A model generated the notes under the pieces. It did no database searches. It had not been told where the DNA came from and saw nothing but the letters and a program-made list of their open reading frames with translations. 64,000 nucleotides of DNA, taken from NCBI RefSeq assembly GCF_003852525.1, contig NZ_QAJL01000005.1, positions 98,853 to 162,852 of the forward strand, read 5' to 3'. A program made the position numbers and the translations under genes. Positions 54,780 to 63,283 of the stretch are shown piece after piece; positions within the stretch are counted from its first letter, which is position 1; each line of letters starts with the position of its first letter. The DNA is from Pedobacter sp. KBW06 (GTDB lineage Bacteria > Bacteroidota > Bacteroidia > Sphingobacteriales > Sphingobacteriaceae).

Positions 54780-55277
54780 ATGGCAATTAATTTTAGGTCC
54801 GGTACAAGTCAGGATAAAGACAAACTTCAACAATTAGGACTAAGTTCTTACACGCAATTTAAAACAGTTTTAACAGAAGAGAACTGGAACAAAATGTATG
54901 GTTTTCTGACAGCAGAAAGTTCCTATACAGATCTTTTAGACAGGTCAAAATGCTTTGTCTGTGAATCTGGAGATGATTTGATTGGGATGGCCTATTTGGT
55001 TCCGAGTGGAAATCCTACTGAAATCTTCCAGGGAGACTGGTCTTATATCCGTATGGTTGGAGTTGATCCAGCTTTCAGCGGTAATGGAATCGGGAAAAAA
55101 CTTGTTCAAATGTGCCTCAGTCATGCTAAGGAAACAAATGAAAAAGTAGTAGCGCTGCATACTTCTGAATTCATGAACTCGGCACGATACATTTATGAGA
55201 ATTTAGGTTTCAGTCAGATCAGGGAATTGGAGCAATTATTTGGGAAAAAATATTGGTTATATCTACTTAATGTATAA
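54780..55277 (+). CDS. GNAT-family N-acetyltransferase
   Basis: A 165-residue acetyltransferase: FVCESGDDLIGMAYLVPSG, the CoA-binding IRMVGVDPAFSGNGIGKKLVQMCLSHA (R/Q-x-x-G-x-G/A pattern) and LHTSEFMNSARYIYENLGF. Substrate unknown. A strong terminator follows its stop. Confidence 0.92.
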   Translation: MAINFRSGTSQDKDKLQQLGLSSYTQFKTVLTEENWNKMYGFLTAESSYTDLLDRSKCFVCESGDDLIGMAYLVPSGNPTEIFQGDWSYIRMVGVDPAFSGNGIGKKLVQMCLSHAKETNEKVVALHTSEFMNSARYIYENLGFSQIRELEQLFGKKYWLYLLNV

Positions 55278-55313
55278 AAGATCCCTGCCAAACCGTCGTT
55301 TGCAGGGATCTTT
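55277..55313. terminator. Bidirectional terminator after the GNAT gene
   Basis: AAAGATCCCTGC and a CAAAC extension pair with GTTTGCAGGGATCTTT around a 4-nt loop (one bulged C). It separates convergent genes. Confidence 0.92.
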
Positions 55314-55323
55314 CCTGAGCTCA

Positions 55324-57717
55324 TTATGGGTTGGTTCTGTTCCTTTCGTCTTCGTTTCCAAAATTTCTATTTTTAGATTTCAAATTGATGTTGCCAAATT
55401 TATAGCTCAACGCAATTCTAAATCCCCTTGTATCCCTGTAGCTTTTTACATTATTTTCTACGTTGTTGGATTTATAAGAGATCAGAGGTTTCTGGGCATT
55501 TAATAAATCTTCGCCTGTGATGGTAAATGAAAGGTTCTTTTTGAGGAATAAGAATTTCATTGAAGCATCCAGCATATGAATAGAGGAGATGTGAAAAATC
55601 TGGTAACGTCCCGGCAATTGCAAGCCGTAGTTTACCCCTAAGAATACCGATTTCGATTTGTTTAGCGTGAAATCATTATTTGTATAGAAATATCCGTTAC
55701 CACCATCAATAGATTTTATAAGGCTTGTTTTTGATTTTACGTTTTGATAGTTGATATTAAATCCCGTAATGCTGTTCCAGCAGGACCATTTTTTGAAGTT
55801 GTAATAGGTAGAAAAGCCAATTTGATAGGTGTTGGCATAATTCAAAGGACTGCTCCGGGTAATGTTTGTGGATGGGTCTATGATAGACAACTCCTGGCCA
55901 AAATCGGATACCTGTGATAAGTAGATGTTGCTTACCCAGTTTTGCTTCCTGATGTAGGAGAATTCCAGGTTATTGATAAAGGAGGGTTTTAGAAAGGGAT
56001 TTCCTTCGGAATAATAATATGGACTGGTTTTGATCACAAATGGATTCAGATAATCAAAATCCGGCCTTCTGATTCTCCGGCTATAGTTAATGGAGAAGGA
56101 ATTGTTGTCGTTCGGAACATAGGTGACATAGGCGGTGGGAAATAGTTTGGTGTAATTGTTTTTATTGCTTTGGTTCAGATTTCCGGAATAGCCCTCAGTT
56201 TGTGTCGCTTCCATCCGAAAGCCAATTTGTGTTTCCCATTGTGCATTTATTTTTTTACTGGTAGAAAAGTATAGGGCTTCATTGTATTCCTGATAATTAA
56301 ATCTGTTGGATTGACCGGCATCTGGAATTGGAACTCCCGTTTCGTTGTTGTAAACAACCAGGTCATTATTGGTATTGGTATAAGAAGCCTTTGCACCAAA
56401 GCTGATGTTTGCCCATTTATAAGGTAGTGAGAAATCTATTTTTCCGGAATAGTTTTTAATCTTATTGATGTTGTTATTGGTCGATGAAAAGAACTTATTT
56501 GGAATGGTGTGTTTCTGTTGATCAAGTTCGTTTCCTTCAAAAAAGCGGTAATCTTTTTTGCTGTAATTGAAGTAATCGAAATCGACCGTGATGTTTTTTC
56601 CGAGTGAGTCCAGGGAAATGGACTGGTACCAATTGAGCGAACGCATTTCCGGTTTGTTATTATCCAGGACATCGGAAAGCACATAAGAAAGGACGTTTTT
56701 ACCGGCATTGTCAAATCTGGTGGTCAATGGATTGTTTGTCGATGTTTTATCTGTTAAGCTGCTGAGGTACCTGATCCCCGTGGTCCATTTGTTGCTGAGC
56801 TTGTAATCAAGTCCGAAGCCCAGGCTCAATGTCTTGTTTTTAGATGTGTTCCTGATCTCCTGGCTCCACAGTTCATCTGTATAAAAAATCTGACTGGTGG
56901 AGGTCGTCAATAATTTTTGGGTGCCCTTGTTAAGCGAGGCATTCAGGGAAAGTTTGTCCTGGTTATAATTGAATAAACCCTGAAGACTTCCACCCGCATA
57001 TGTCTTTTGTGTATATGAGGTGCCGATATTGGCATTCCATGAATTGGCTTTAGCCGATTTCAGCTTGATGTTGATGAGCCCGCTGTTTCCTTCTGCATCA
57101 TACTTTGCAGGCGGCGCGGTGATTACTTCTATGCTTTTGATATTACCAGAGGGAATGGATTTAAGGAAATCTGCGAGGTCTTCCTGTGGTATTCTTTGTA
57201 AACGCTCATCAATCATGACCAATACTTCACCTTTTCCCACAATGGAAACCTGGTCGTTCTGAACCCTTACTGTTGGTGTTGCTTTCAGCGCATCCAGTGC
57301 CGTTCCGCCGGTTGCCATCACAGAATTTTCGACGTTAAACACCAATCTGTCAACTTTCTGCTCAATGATCTTTTTTCTCCCGCTAATGGTCACCCCCTGA
57401 AGTTCTGTAGTTTCATTTATTTCTATATTCCCAAGTTCCATGTTCTGGTTTAAGCTAACTTCCTGACTGGTAAATCTTGTGCCGAATTGTTCTAAAATCA
57501 AACGGTAGTTTCCTTTCTCAGCCTTCATGAAAAAGTACCCTGTGCTGTCAGTTAATGCTTGTCTGATCAATATACTATCGTTCTTCATCAAATTTGCATA
57601 TACGAGTTCTACAGGAACTTTACGGGAATTAACTACTTTTCCACTTAGGGAGAATTGCTGACCGAAAACATTGACATGAAATAAAACGGCAACGAGTAAA
57701 GGAATAATCTGCTTCAT
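55324..57717 (-). CDS. TonB-dependent-receptor-like outer-membrane beta-barrel protein
   Basis: The ATG at 57717 (MKQIIPLLVAVLFHVNVFGQ) gives 797 residues with a signal peptide; an earlier in-frame start would add a polar stretch. A carboxypeptidase-regulatory-like domain (LSGKVVNSRKVPVELVYANL) is followed by a plug (VISIVGKG-like segment, LADFLKSIPSGNIKSIEVITAPPAKYDAEG) and a barrel with OMP_b-brl_3-like strands. Substrate unknown. It is divergent from a LytS/LytR pair, with LytTR-type direct repeats in the shared intergenic region. Confidence 0.9.
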   Translation of the reverse strand: MKQIIPLLVAVLFHVNVFGQQFSLSGKVVNSRKVPVELVYANLMKNDSILIRQALTDSTGYFFMKAEKGNYRLILEQFGTRFTSQEVSLNQNMELGNIEINETTELQGVTISGRKKIIEQKVDRLVFNVENSVMATGGTALDALKATPTVRVQNDQVSIVGKGEVLVMIDERLQRIPQEDLADFLKSIPSGNIKSIEVITAPPAKYDAEGNSGLINIKLKSAKANSWNANIGTSYTQKTYAGGSLQGLFNYNQDKLSLNASLNKGTQKLLTTSTSQIFYTDELWSQEIRNTSKNKTLSLGFGLDYKLSNKWTTGIRYLSSLTDKTSTNNPLTTRFDNAGKNVLSYVLSDVLDNNKPEMRSLNWYQSISLDSLGKNITVDFDYFNYSKKDYRFFEGNELDQQKHTIPNKFFSSTNNNINKIKNYSGKIDFSLPYKWANISFGAKASYTNTNNDLVVYNNETGVPIPDAGQSNRFNYQEYNEALYFSTSKKINAQWETQIGFRMEATQTEGYSGNLNQSNKNNYTKLFPTAYVTYVPNDNNSFSINYSRRIRRPDFDYLNPFVIKTSPYYYSEGNPFLKPSFINNLEFSYIRKQNWVSNIYLSQVSDFGQELSIIDPSTNITRSSPLNYANTYQIGFSTYYNFKKWSCWNSITGFNINYQNVKSKTSLIKSIDGGNGYFYTNNDFTLNKSKSVFLGVNYGLQLPGRYQIFHISSIHMLDASMKFLFLKKNLSFTITGEDLLNAQKPLISYKSNNVENNVKSYRDTRGFRIALSYKFGNINLKSKNRNFGNEDERNRTNP

Positions 57718-57779
57718 ACTTTTTCTATTAATTTTTATACAAAACTCAAGGGAACAGGCTGTTTTAGCTACTTTTTTCG

Positions 57780-57809
57780 ACAAACCCATTTGGTTTATCT
57801 ACAAACCCA
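57780..57809 (-). promoter_or_regulatory. LytTR-type direct repeat (TGGGTTTGT-N12-TGGGTTTGT)
   Basis: The 9-mer TGGGTTTGT on the minus strand occurs twice with a 12-bp spacer (57780-57788 and 57801-57809), period 21 bp. Known LytTR regulators bind 9-bp direct repeats with spacers of about 12-13 bp and a central GTT. It is 63 bp upstream of the outer-membrane gene and 48 bp upstream of the kinase gene. Confidence 0.65.
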
Positions 57810-57833
57810 CTTTTTTACCTTTATTCGAATGGA

Positions 57834-57841
57834 TACTTTTG
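57834..57841 (+). promoter_or_regulatory. Candidate -7 box for the LytS gene (TACTTTTG)
   Basis: Exact match to TAnnTTTG, 16 bp before the ATG of the kinase gene; no good TTG lies at the -33 position. Confidence 0.4.
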
Positions 57842-57857
57842 TATAAAACAATTACAG

Positions 57858-58859
57858 ATGCACAATAGCACATTATCAAAGCGTTCAGAACGACTTATTC
57901 ACCTTTTATTCTGGGTTTTTACGGCGTATTTTGCGTTTGTCATGAATCCGTTTGAGTTCCGGTTTTTCATCCCTAATTTATTTTATCTTACCTATCTGAT
58001 CGCTTTTGTCGCGACTTTTTACTTTCATTACCTGGTGGTGATGAAATGGGTTTTTAAAGCATTTCAATGGAAAAGATTGTTATTAGGAATGGTCATTTCC
58101 TACCTGGTGTTTACCGCTTTAAGGTGGTTTGAAGAACAGTTTGTTACCGGAATTTTATTTGATAAAGTCAATTATATCAACCCTTCTTTTATAAGTTATC
58201 TGGTTGATAACCTACTTTATAGCAGTAAGCCCATCATATTCAGTTCTTTTCTTTGGTATGTCATCTATTTTATCCACCTCCTGGAGGAAAAGAAAAATAC
58301 GGAAATCAAATTTCTCAAAGCTCAGATCAATCCTCATTTTGTTTTCAATACCTTAAATAATATTTATTCGATGGTCTATTTTCAATCTGAGAAATCACTT
58401 CCTGCAATCGCGAAACTGAGTGAGGTCATGAGGTTTACCACGTATTATTCCCAAAGAGAAAGGATCAATCTTACTGAAGAGATCAATTACATTAAGGCGT
58501 ATATAGAACTGGAACAATTCAGGCACACCGAAAGTGATTTTGTAAACCTTAATATTAAAACGGATGATGAAAACATAGAAATTCCGCCTTATATATTATC
58601 TCCCCTGATAGAGAATGCTTTAAAGCATGGGCTTGCATCTAATGAACATCCAATCTTTGTAGAGATCAGTACAGATTCAAAAAAAATATCTTTTTTTGTG
58701 AGAAATGAAATCGGCAGGCAGAAAAAAGATAAGCTGGGAGGAATAGGCTTAGATAACCTTAAAAAGCGATTAGAGCTCTATTACCCGAATGCTCATCAGC
58801 TCAGTTTAACCAATGAAAACAATCAATTCACAGCCCTGCTTCAGATTGATCTGAAATAA
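57858..58859 (+). CDS. LytS-type sensor histidine kinase
   Basis: A 333-residue kinase with four N-terminal membrane segments (about residues 12-140), the phospho-acceptor histidine in LKAQINPHFVFNTLNNIY, and an HATPase region (ILSPLIENALKHGL, GGIGLDNLKKRLELYY). The response regulator gene follows after 90 bp. The divergent outer-membrane receptor is the probable output. Confidence 0.94.
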   Translation: MHNSTLSKRSERLIHLLFWVFTAYFAFVMNPFEFRFFIPNLFYLTYLIAFVATFYFHYLVVMKWVFKAFQWKRLLLGMVISYLVFTALRWFEEQFVTGILFDKVNYINPSFISYLVDNLLYSSKPIIFSSFLWYVIYFIHLLEEKKNTEIKFLKAQINPHFVFNTLNNIYSMVYFQSEKSLPAIAKLSEVMRFTTYYSQRERINLTEEINYIKAYIELEQFRHTESDFVNLNIKTDDENIEIPPYILSPLIENALKHGLASNEHPIFVEISTDSKKISFFVRNEIGRQKKDKLGGIGLDNLKKRLELYYPNAHQLSLTNENNQFTALLQIDLK

Positions 58860-58949
58860 TAACCGATCAGGCAGATTACTGATTGAAAGCAACCCGGAAG
58901 GAATGCGAATTCCCGGGGATGAAAAATTTAATAGAAACAAATATAATTC

Positions 58950-59648
58950 ATGAAAAAGAGAATAAACTGTATCATACTTGACGACGAACCTTTTGCAGTA
59001 AAACTTATTGCCGATTATGCATCGAAGGTCCCACAATTAAATGTGCTGTATGCGGGCAGTGATGTATTCAAGGCCATAGAAATCCTAAACACTGAAATGG
59101 TTGATTTGATCTTTTTAGATATTCAAATGCCAGATTTAACAGGTATTGAGCTGATGCAGTTGTTTAACCAAAAGCACAACTTTGTTATTACTTCTGCCTA
59201 TGCTGAATATGCGTTGGATGTATACCAGTTTCATGTGATCGACTTCCTTTTAAAGCCAATTATATTTAACCGTTTTTATCAAAGTGTAGAAAAATATAAC
59301 CGCTGGCAGGAAACTTTTCAAAGCGCTGATACAGATGATTACCTGTTCGTGAAAGCAGACCGAAAGCATTATAAAGTTGCGATAGATTCGATCTTGTATA
59401 TTGAAGGGTTGAAAGATTACATTCGCATTCATACCAATACGGAAAAGATCATTGTGCTGGAAAATATGAAAGACATTTTGGTAAAGCTACCGGAAAAACG
59501 ATTTGTCCGCATTCATCGTTCCTATATTATCCCATTGAATAAGATCCGGGTTATCGAAGGAAATCAAATTCAAATGATCAATGGGGAGTACCTGTCGATC
59601 GGGGAGACCTATCGAAAATTAATCGGGGAATGGATAGATCAGAGATAA
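58950..59648 (+). CDS. LytTR-family response regulator
   Basis: A 232-residue protein: receiver domain with acidic DDE (11-13) and Asp57 in LIFLDIQMPDLTG, then a LytTR domain (DSILYIEGLKDYIRIHTN, RFVRIHRSYIIPLNKIRVIEGN). It pairs with the kinase upstream and is the natural binder of the direct repeats at 57780-57809. Its last 30 bp overlap the 3' end of a convergent lipoprotein gene. Confidence 0.95.
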   Translation: MKKRINCIILDDEPFAVKLIADYASKVPQLNVLYAGSDVFKAIEILNTEMVDLIFLDIQMPDLTGIELMQLFNQKHNFVITSAYAEYALDVYQFHVIDFLLKPIIFNRFYQSVEKYNRWQETFQSADTDDYLFVKADRKHYKVAIDSILYIEGLKDYIRIHTNTEKIIVLENMKDILVKLPEKRFVRIHRSYIIPLNKIRVIEGNQIQMINGEYLSIGETYRKLIGEWIDQR

Positions 59649-60413
59649 TTTTACATTTTTCCATATCCCGATGTCCGTTAAGCTTGTGGATTTAATGGTG
59701 TTTTTTGGGTAAAATTCATAGATCGCATTGCCAACAATAGGTTGGTTGGATACTATTTTTAGTGGGTCTGTTGGTTTATAAACACTTCCCCTTTCAATTA
59801 TCGCCTGATTAATTTGAACATATAAAATTTTGTGGTCGCTGGAGTCTATTAATTTAATATTGCCTTTTAGGAAGGATGTAGTTGAAGGAAATGTTTTACC
59901 TCCAAATTTCGTTTTCACCTTGTAAAATATCAAACTATCATTTGTTTCTTTAAGACCATCAAATTCATATCTCATCAGGCCTGTGTTCATTGTTGCACTG
60001 CCATAAGTTTGATGATATGTTGTAATGTTAAACTTAACACCATTAAATGTCTTGGTATACTGCGATGCCGGTGTTAACAAGGTGTCTTTTTGGGTGGTTG
60101 GATTTGTGCTGTTTTGTATATCCACTAGCTTTAAATTACCAATTTCCGGTTTGGTAATAAAGTAAGAGCCGGGTAACCTTTCAATTTTACTTTCTGTGAA
60201 AGGCTCATTTGCTTTCAGAATGGTTAAACCCGTAAATTCACCGTTTGTCACAAAAGAACCCGAATAGGCAAAGTCATATAACACATAATTTGAGTTTACT
60301 ATTCTTTGCCTGTACAAACTGTTCAGTTTCCTGCGCCCTTTATTTTCCGAATTTTCCGAACGACAGTTTGAAAAAATGGTGATTAGAAACAGGTAGATAA
60401 GTAGCGGCTTCAT
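59619..60413 (-). CDS. Lipoprotein of unknown function
   Basis: The start at 60413 (MKPLLIYLFLITIFSNCRSE) gives 264 residues with a lipoprotein signal (Cys at about 17). The mature part is beta-rich (YDFAYSGSFVTNGEFTGLTIL, FNITTYHQTYGSATMNTGLMRYEFDGL). No domain is recognised. Its 3' end overlaps the convergent response-regulator gene by 30 bp, but the codon pattern and signal peptide support it as real. Confidence 0.75.
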   Translation of the reverse strand: MKPLLIYLFLITIFSNCRSENSENKGRRKLNSLYRQRIVNSNYVLYDFAYSGSFVTNGEFTGLTILKANEPFTESKIERLPGSYFITKPEIGNLKLVDIQNSTNPTTQKDTLLTPASQYTKTFNGVKFNITTYHQTYGSATMNTGLMRYEFDGLKETNDSLIFYKVKTKFGGKTFPSTTSFLKGNIKLIDSSDHKILYVQINQAIIERGSVYKPTDPLKIVSNQPIVGNAIYEFYPKNTIKSTSLTDIGIWKNVKLSLIYPFPD

Positions 60414-60526
60414 ATGATGGTATCTCAGGTTCAAATTTAGGTAACTTGATGCAGAATTTTATTCTTCCCGGCTCTCTTTGGATGTTTTTGTTAAATCATA
60501 TTTTACAGTGATTTATTACCCAGCCA

Positions 60527-61411
60527 TTAAGTCAGCCGCTCTAAATCAGGATTTTTTTTCGAAAAGAAAGTCTGCAAAAGAACAGAAGCGACAACAAAGC
60601 TACAGCCAATATAAAAGGCATAGTTGACTTCCTTTCCTTCATTGAAAAAAATAAAGGCCATTATTACGGCATAGATCGGTTCCAGATTGAAACTCAAGTT
60701 GACCGTAAACGCTGGAATAGACTTTAGAGACTCTGCAAAGAGTACATATAATATAACCGTGCAAAAAGCAGCTAACAACAACAGGTAAACGAGATCACTC
60801 ATTCCCGGAACCAGGTTTGCTGTTGGAAAGTAGTATAGATACACGGGTAGTACTGCAGCTAATCCCAGAGTTCCGCCAATCATTTGATAATAATTGATTA
60901 CGATACAATCATATCTTTTAACCAGCCTTTCATTGAATACCGTATATAGTGCAGCAAATGCGGAAGAAATGATACCGAGAACAATGCCGAGCTGATAGGA
61001 GGAATCAAAATGAAAAATCAAGCTGATACCGAACAAAGTCAAAGCACTCAGCAAAAGCTGTAAAACAGAGAAACGCTTTTTATTAATCATAGGCTCAAAT
61101 ATTGCCGTAAAAAGACTGGTCAAGCAATAACAAACGACTCCAACCGAGATATTTGAATATTTGATGCTTGCGTAAAAGAAAACCCAATGGATGGTAATCA
61201 GCAGGCCAATTTTCCCAATATTTAACTTTTCACGAAACCCACCGTTGAAAGACTTTTTGAGAAATTTCAATACAAAGAATAATATAATGGCAGAAAAAAA
61301 GACCCTGTACCATACCAAGAGACCTTCATTGAGGGAAATAAGTTTACCGAAAACTCCTGTAAAACCAGCGAGTAAGACTGCTATGTGTAATAGCAAATAT
61401 GATTTTTTCAT
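60527..61411 (-). CDS. EamA/DMT-family transporter
   Basis: Starting at 61411 (MKKSYLLLHIAVLLAGFTGVFG) the protein is 294 residues with ten membrane segments and two EamA repeats (second near LGIISSAFAALYTVFNERLV). It would export a small metabolite. A perfect 9-bp-arm palindrome 60 bp upstream may be its operator. Confidence 0.9.
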   Translation of the reverse strand: MKKSYLLLHIAVLLAGFTGVFGKLISLNEGLLVWYRVFFSAIILFFVLKFLKKSFNGGFREKLNIGKIGLLITIHWVFFYASIKYSNISVGVVCYCLTSLFTAIFEPMINKKRFSVLQLLLSALTLFGISLIFHFDSSYQLGIVLGIISSAFAALYTVFNERLVKRYDCIVINYYQMIGGTLGLAAVLPVYLYYFPTANLVPGMSDLVYLLLLAAFCTVILYVLFAESLKSIPAFTVNLSFNLEPIYAVIMAFIFFNEGKEVNYAFYIGCSFVVASVLLQTFFSKKNPDLERLT

Positions 61412-61782
61412 AAGAATCACCTAAATGTAACGAACTGTAAAAACTCTGAATTATTGGGCGTACAAAAGATATCGATGAATTTCATCGATGCTACGCCATT
61501 GATTATGCCGGAAGGTGTTTTAAGCTGTTGGAGGAGGAAGGCAACTCTTTCTGTTCATGTTCTTGTTTTTTCAAACGTAAATATATGTTTTTCCTGATCA
61601 AAACCTATTGATAAAACATCGTTATGATACTCCGTAATTTTCTTTTTAGATATGATCATGTTTTAACTAAAAAACGGTCATAATGTTCAATGGCTGGATT
61701 TGCTGAGTAGGGTGGATCTCATCATTAGCTTTTTTTGTATCAAAAACAATGACTAAATTCAAATTTAAAAAAATATACCGAT
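61412..61782. other. 371-bp intergenic region
   Basis: Between divergent genes. It contains the palindrome at 61471-61489. A somewhat GC-richer patch near 61480-61560 is open in one frame but shows no start, domain or codon pattern I can support. Nothing else is seen. Confidence 0.5.
61471..61489. promoter_or_regulatory. Palindrome ATCGATGAA-T-TTCATCGAT
   Basis: A perfect 9-bp inverted repeat around one base, 60 bp upstream of the EamA gene. The size fits a dimeric helix-turn-helix regulator operator. Confidence 0.45.
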
Positions 61783-62172
61783 ATGAAATATCTATCCATC
61801 CTCTTTATGACAAGCACTGCGCTGTTTTTGCAAACATTTTTTATCAGCAATAATCCAAGTCAAGGCAAATGTGGAATGGCTGTAACATATGCTGAAATGG
61901 CTTATAAGGATTTTAAAAAAGCATATAAATCTCTTTCAATGGATGAAGCGAAAAAAAGCATTAAAACAGGTGTGAAAAAAGCCGCTCAGTCATCTGCCTA
62001 TGCAATAATCCCGGATTGTGATTGTGCTAACGCAAAGAACTATGCACTAAATGCTGTTACGTTTGGAAATCAGGCGGCAAAAGCGGATGATCTGGAATCC
62101 TTAAAAAAACTGGTAAAAAAGGCTATGGATGCTTCGTTAGATGTATTGACAGCAGTACCTGAATGCAAATAA
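61783..62172 (+). CDS. Secreted protein with two cysteine-framed helical repeats
   Basis: A 129-residue protein with a signal peptide (about 1-22). Two copies of a roughly 49-residue unit follow: Cys30-Cys79 and Cys81-Cys128. Both run C.xA..YA..A, then a Glu/Lys-rich helix ending in (V/L)KKA, then P.C (IPDC; VPEC). Each pair probably forms a disulfide that closes a helical hairpin. No family is recognised; length and repeat make it a real gene. Confidence 0.75.
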   Translation: MKYLSILFMTSTALFLQTFFISNNPSQGKCGMAVTYAEMAYKDFKKAYKSLSMDEAKKSIKTGVKKAAQSSAYAIIPDCDCANAKNYALNAVTFGNQAAKADDLESLKKLVKKAMDASLDVLTAVPECK

Positions 62173-62578
62173 TTTTTGCCGATTTTATTAGCGATATTTT
62201 ATGGATAATTCCCTGATGCTCGTTAATGTAGCAACAATTCCTAAAAACTTATAGTAGTGAGTACATTTCTTTACTCCTATTACTACCGATGTTATAAACA
62301 GTTTGAAGGCAAAATTTGACAAATTTTTAATATTATTCCATCATACCTTTTTGTGTTTTTTTTTATTCGTAGCTCATATTTCCTAATTAACTGATATTAA
62401 GATTATTTTGTAATACATTTGTATCATAGGATTACTGACAGTACAAATTAATTAAAATATAAGCTCATTAGACTACCTATAGCATGTGTGACTTATTTTA
62501 AATTTAGCCCTGCCGGACTAAAGATTTTAATTATTAAAGAAAGCAGCCAGTAGTCTAAATGGGGAATTATCAATTTTT
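62173..62578. other. 406-bp intergenic region before the sigma-factor gene
   Basis: Very AT-rich. It holds a candidate -7 box at 62414-62421; no short gene, RNA or terminator is convincing. Confidence 0.5.
62414..62421 (+). promoter_or_regulatory. Candidate -7 box (TACATTTG)
   Basis: Matches TAnnTTTG; the upstream -33 position reads CTG/TGA rather than TTG. It would give a 150-nt leader before the sigma gene. Confidence 0.3.
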
Positions 62579-63184
62579 ATGGCTGGGGAATTATTAGAGG
62601 ATTTGAATGAAAGTGAACGTATCACTCAACTCAAGGAGGGTAATAAGCGTGCGTTTGAAGATTTATACAATCGCTATAAATACAGAATAGCTGGAAACCT
62701 GTTAAAATTGTTAAAATCGGAAGAATTAGCAGAAGAAATGCTTCAGGATCTTTTTATGAGGATTTGGGACAACAGGAGTTCGCTGGATCCTGAAAAATCA
62801 TTCCGTGCTTATCTTTTTCGTATTGCCGAAAATATGGTTGTTGATTATTATCGTAAGATTGCCAGGGATAGAAAAGCGTTTGACAAGATGATGAGTTCTG
62901 GATCTGAATATTACTCTCATATTGAAGAAACCATTTTCAGTAAAGAACGTATACTTTTGCTGCATGGAGCAATCAATTTGTTACCACCTCAGCGGAAACA
63001 TGTTTTTATACTTTGTAAACTGGAAGGTAAATCTTATAAAGAAGTAAGCGAGTTGCTAGGGATTTCCCCTTCTACCATTAATGATCATCTTTTAAAAGCG
63101 AACCGTTTTTTAAAACAATACCTTAATCCAACCTTACCTGTCGTAGTTTCCATGCTGGCAGGTGCCATTGTTGTGGGCATATAA
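62579..63184 (+). CDS. ECF RNA polymerase sigma factor (FecI-like, sigma-70 family)
   Basis: A 201-residue sigma factor: region 2 (residues about 20-90, FEDLYNRYKYRIAGNLLKLLKS .. MRIWDNRSSLDPEKSFRAYLFRIAENMVVDYYR) and region 4 (about 120-180, LLPPQRKHVFILCKLEGKSYKEVSELLGISPSTINDHLLKA). The C-terminus ends in a short hydrophobic tail (LPVVVSMLAGAIVVGI), common in Bacteroidota FecI-like factors. The FecR anti-sigma gene follows after about 100 bp, the usual cell-surface-signalling pair for TonB receptors. Confidence 0.95.
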   Translation: MAGELLEDLNESERITQLKEGNKRAFEDLYNRYKYRIAGNLLKLLKSEELAEEMLQDLFMRIWDNRSSLDPEKSFRAYLFRIAENMVVDYYRKIARDRKAFDKMMSSGSEYYSHIEETIFSKERILLLHGAINLLPPQRKHVFILCKLEGKSYKEVSELLGISPSTINDHLLKANRFLKQYLNPTLPVVVSMLAGAIVVGI

Positions 63185-63283
63185 GTCCTGCAGACATTTA
63201 AATACCAGTATTTATTTAATTTTCAAAAAAAACAGCTATTGAGCAGGTAGTTTCTTTTAGTTAAACGTATTAGCTAAAAAACT

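Noticed and set aside
62173..62578. A small RNA or short peptide gene before the sigma factor
   Set aside because: The stretch is AT-rich with no stable stem or coding pattern.
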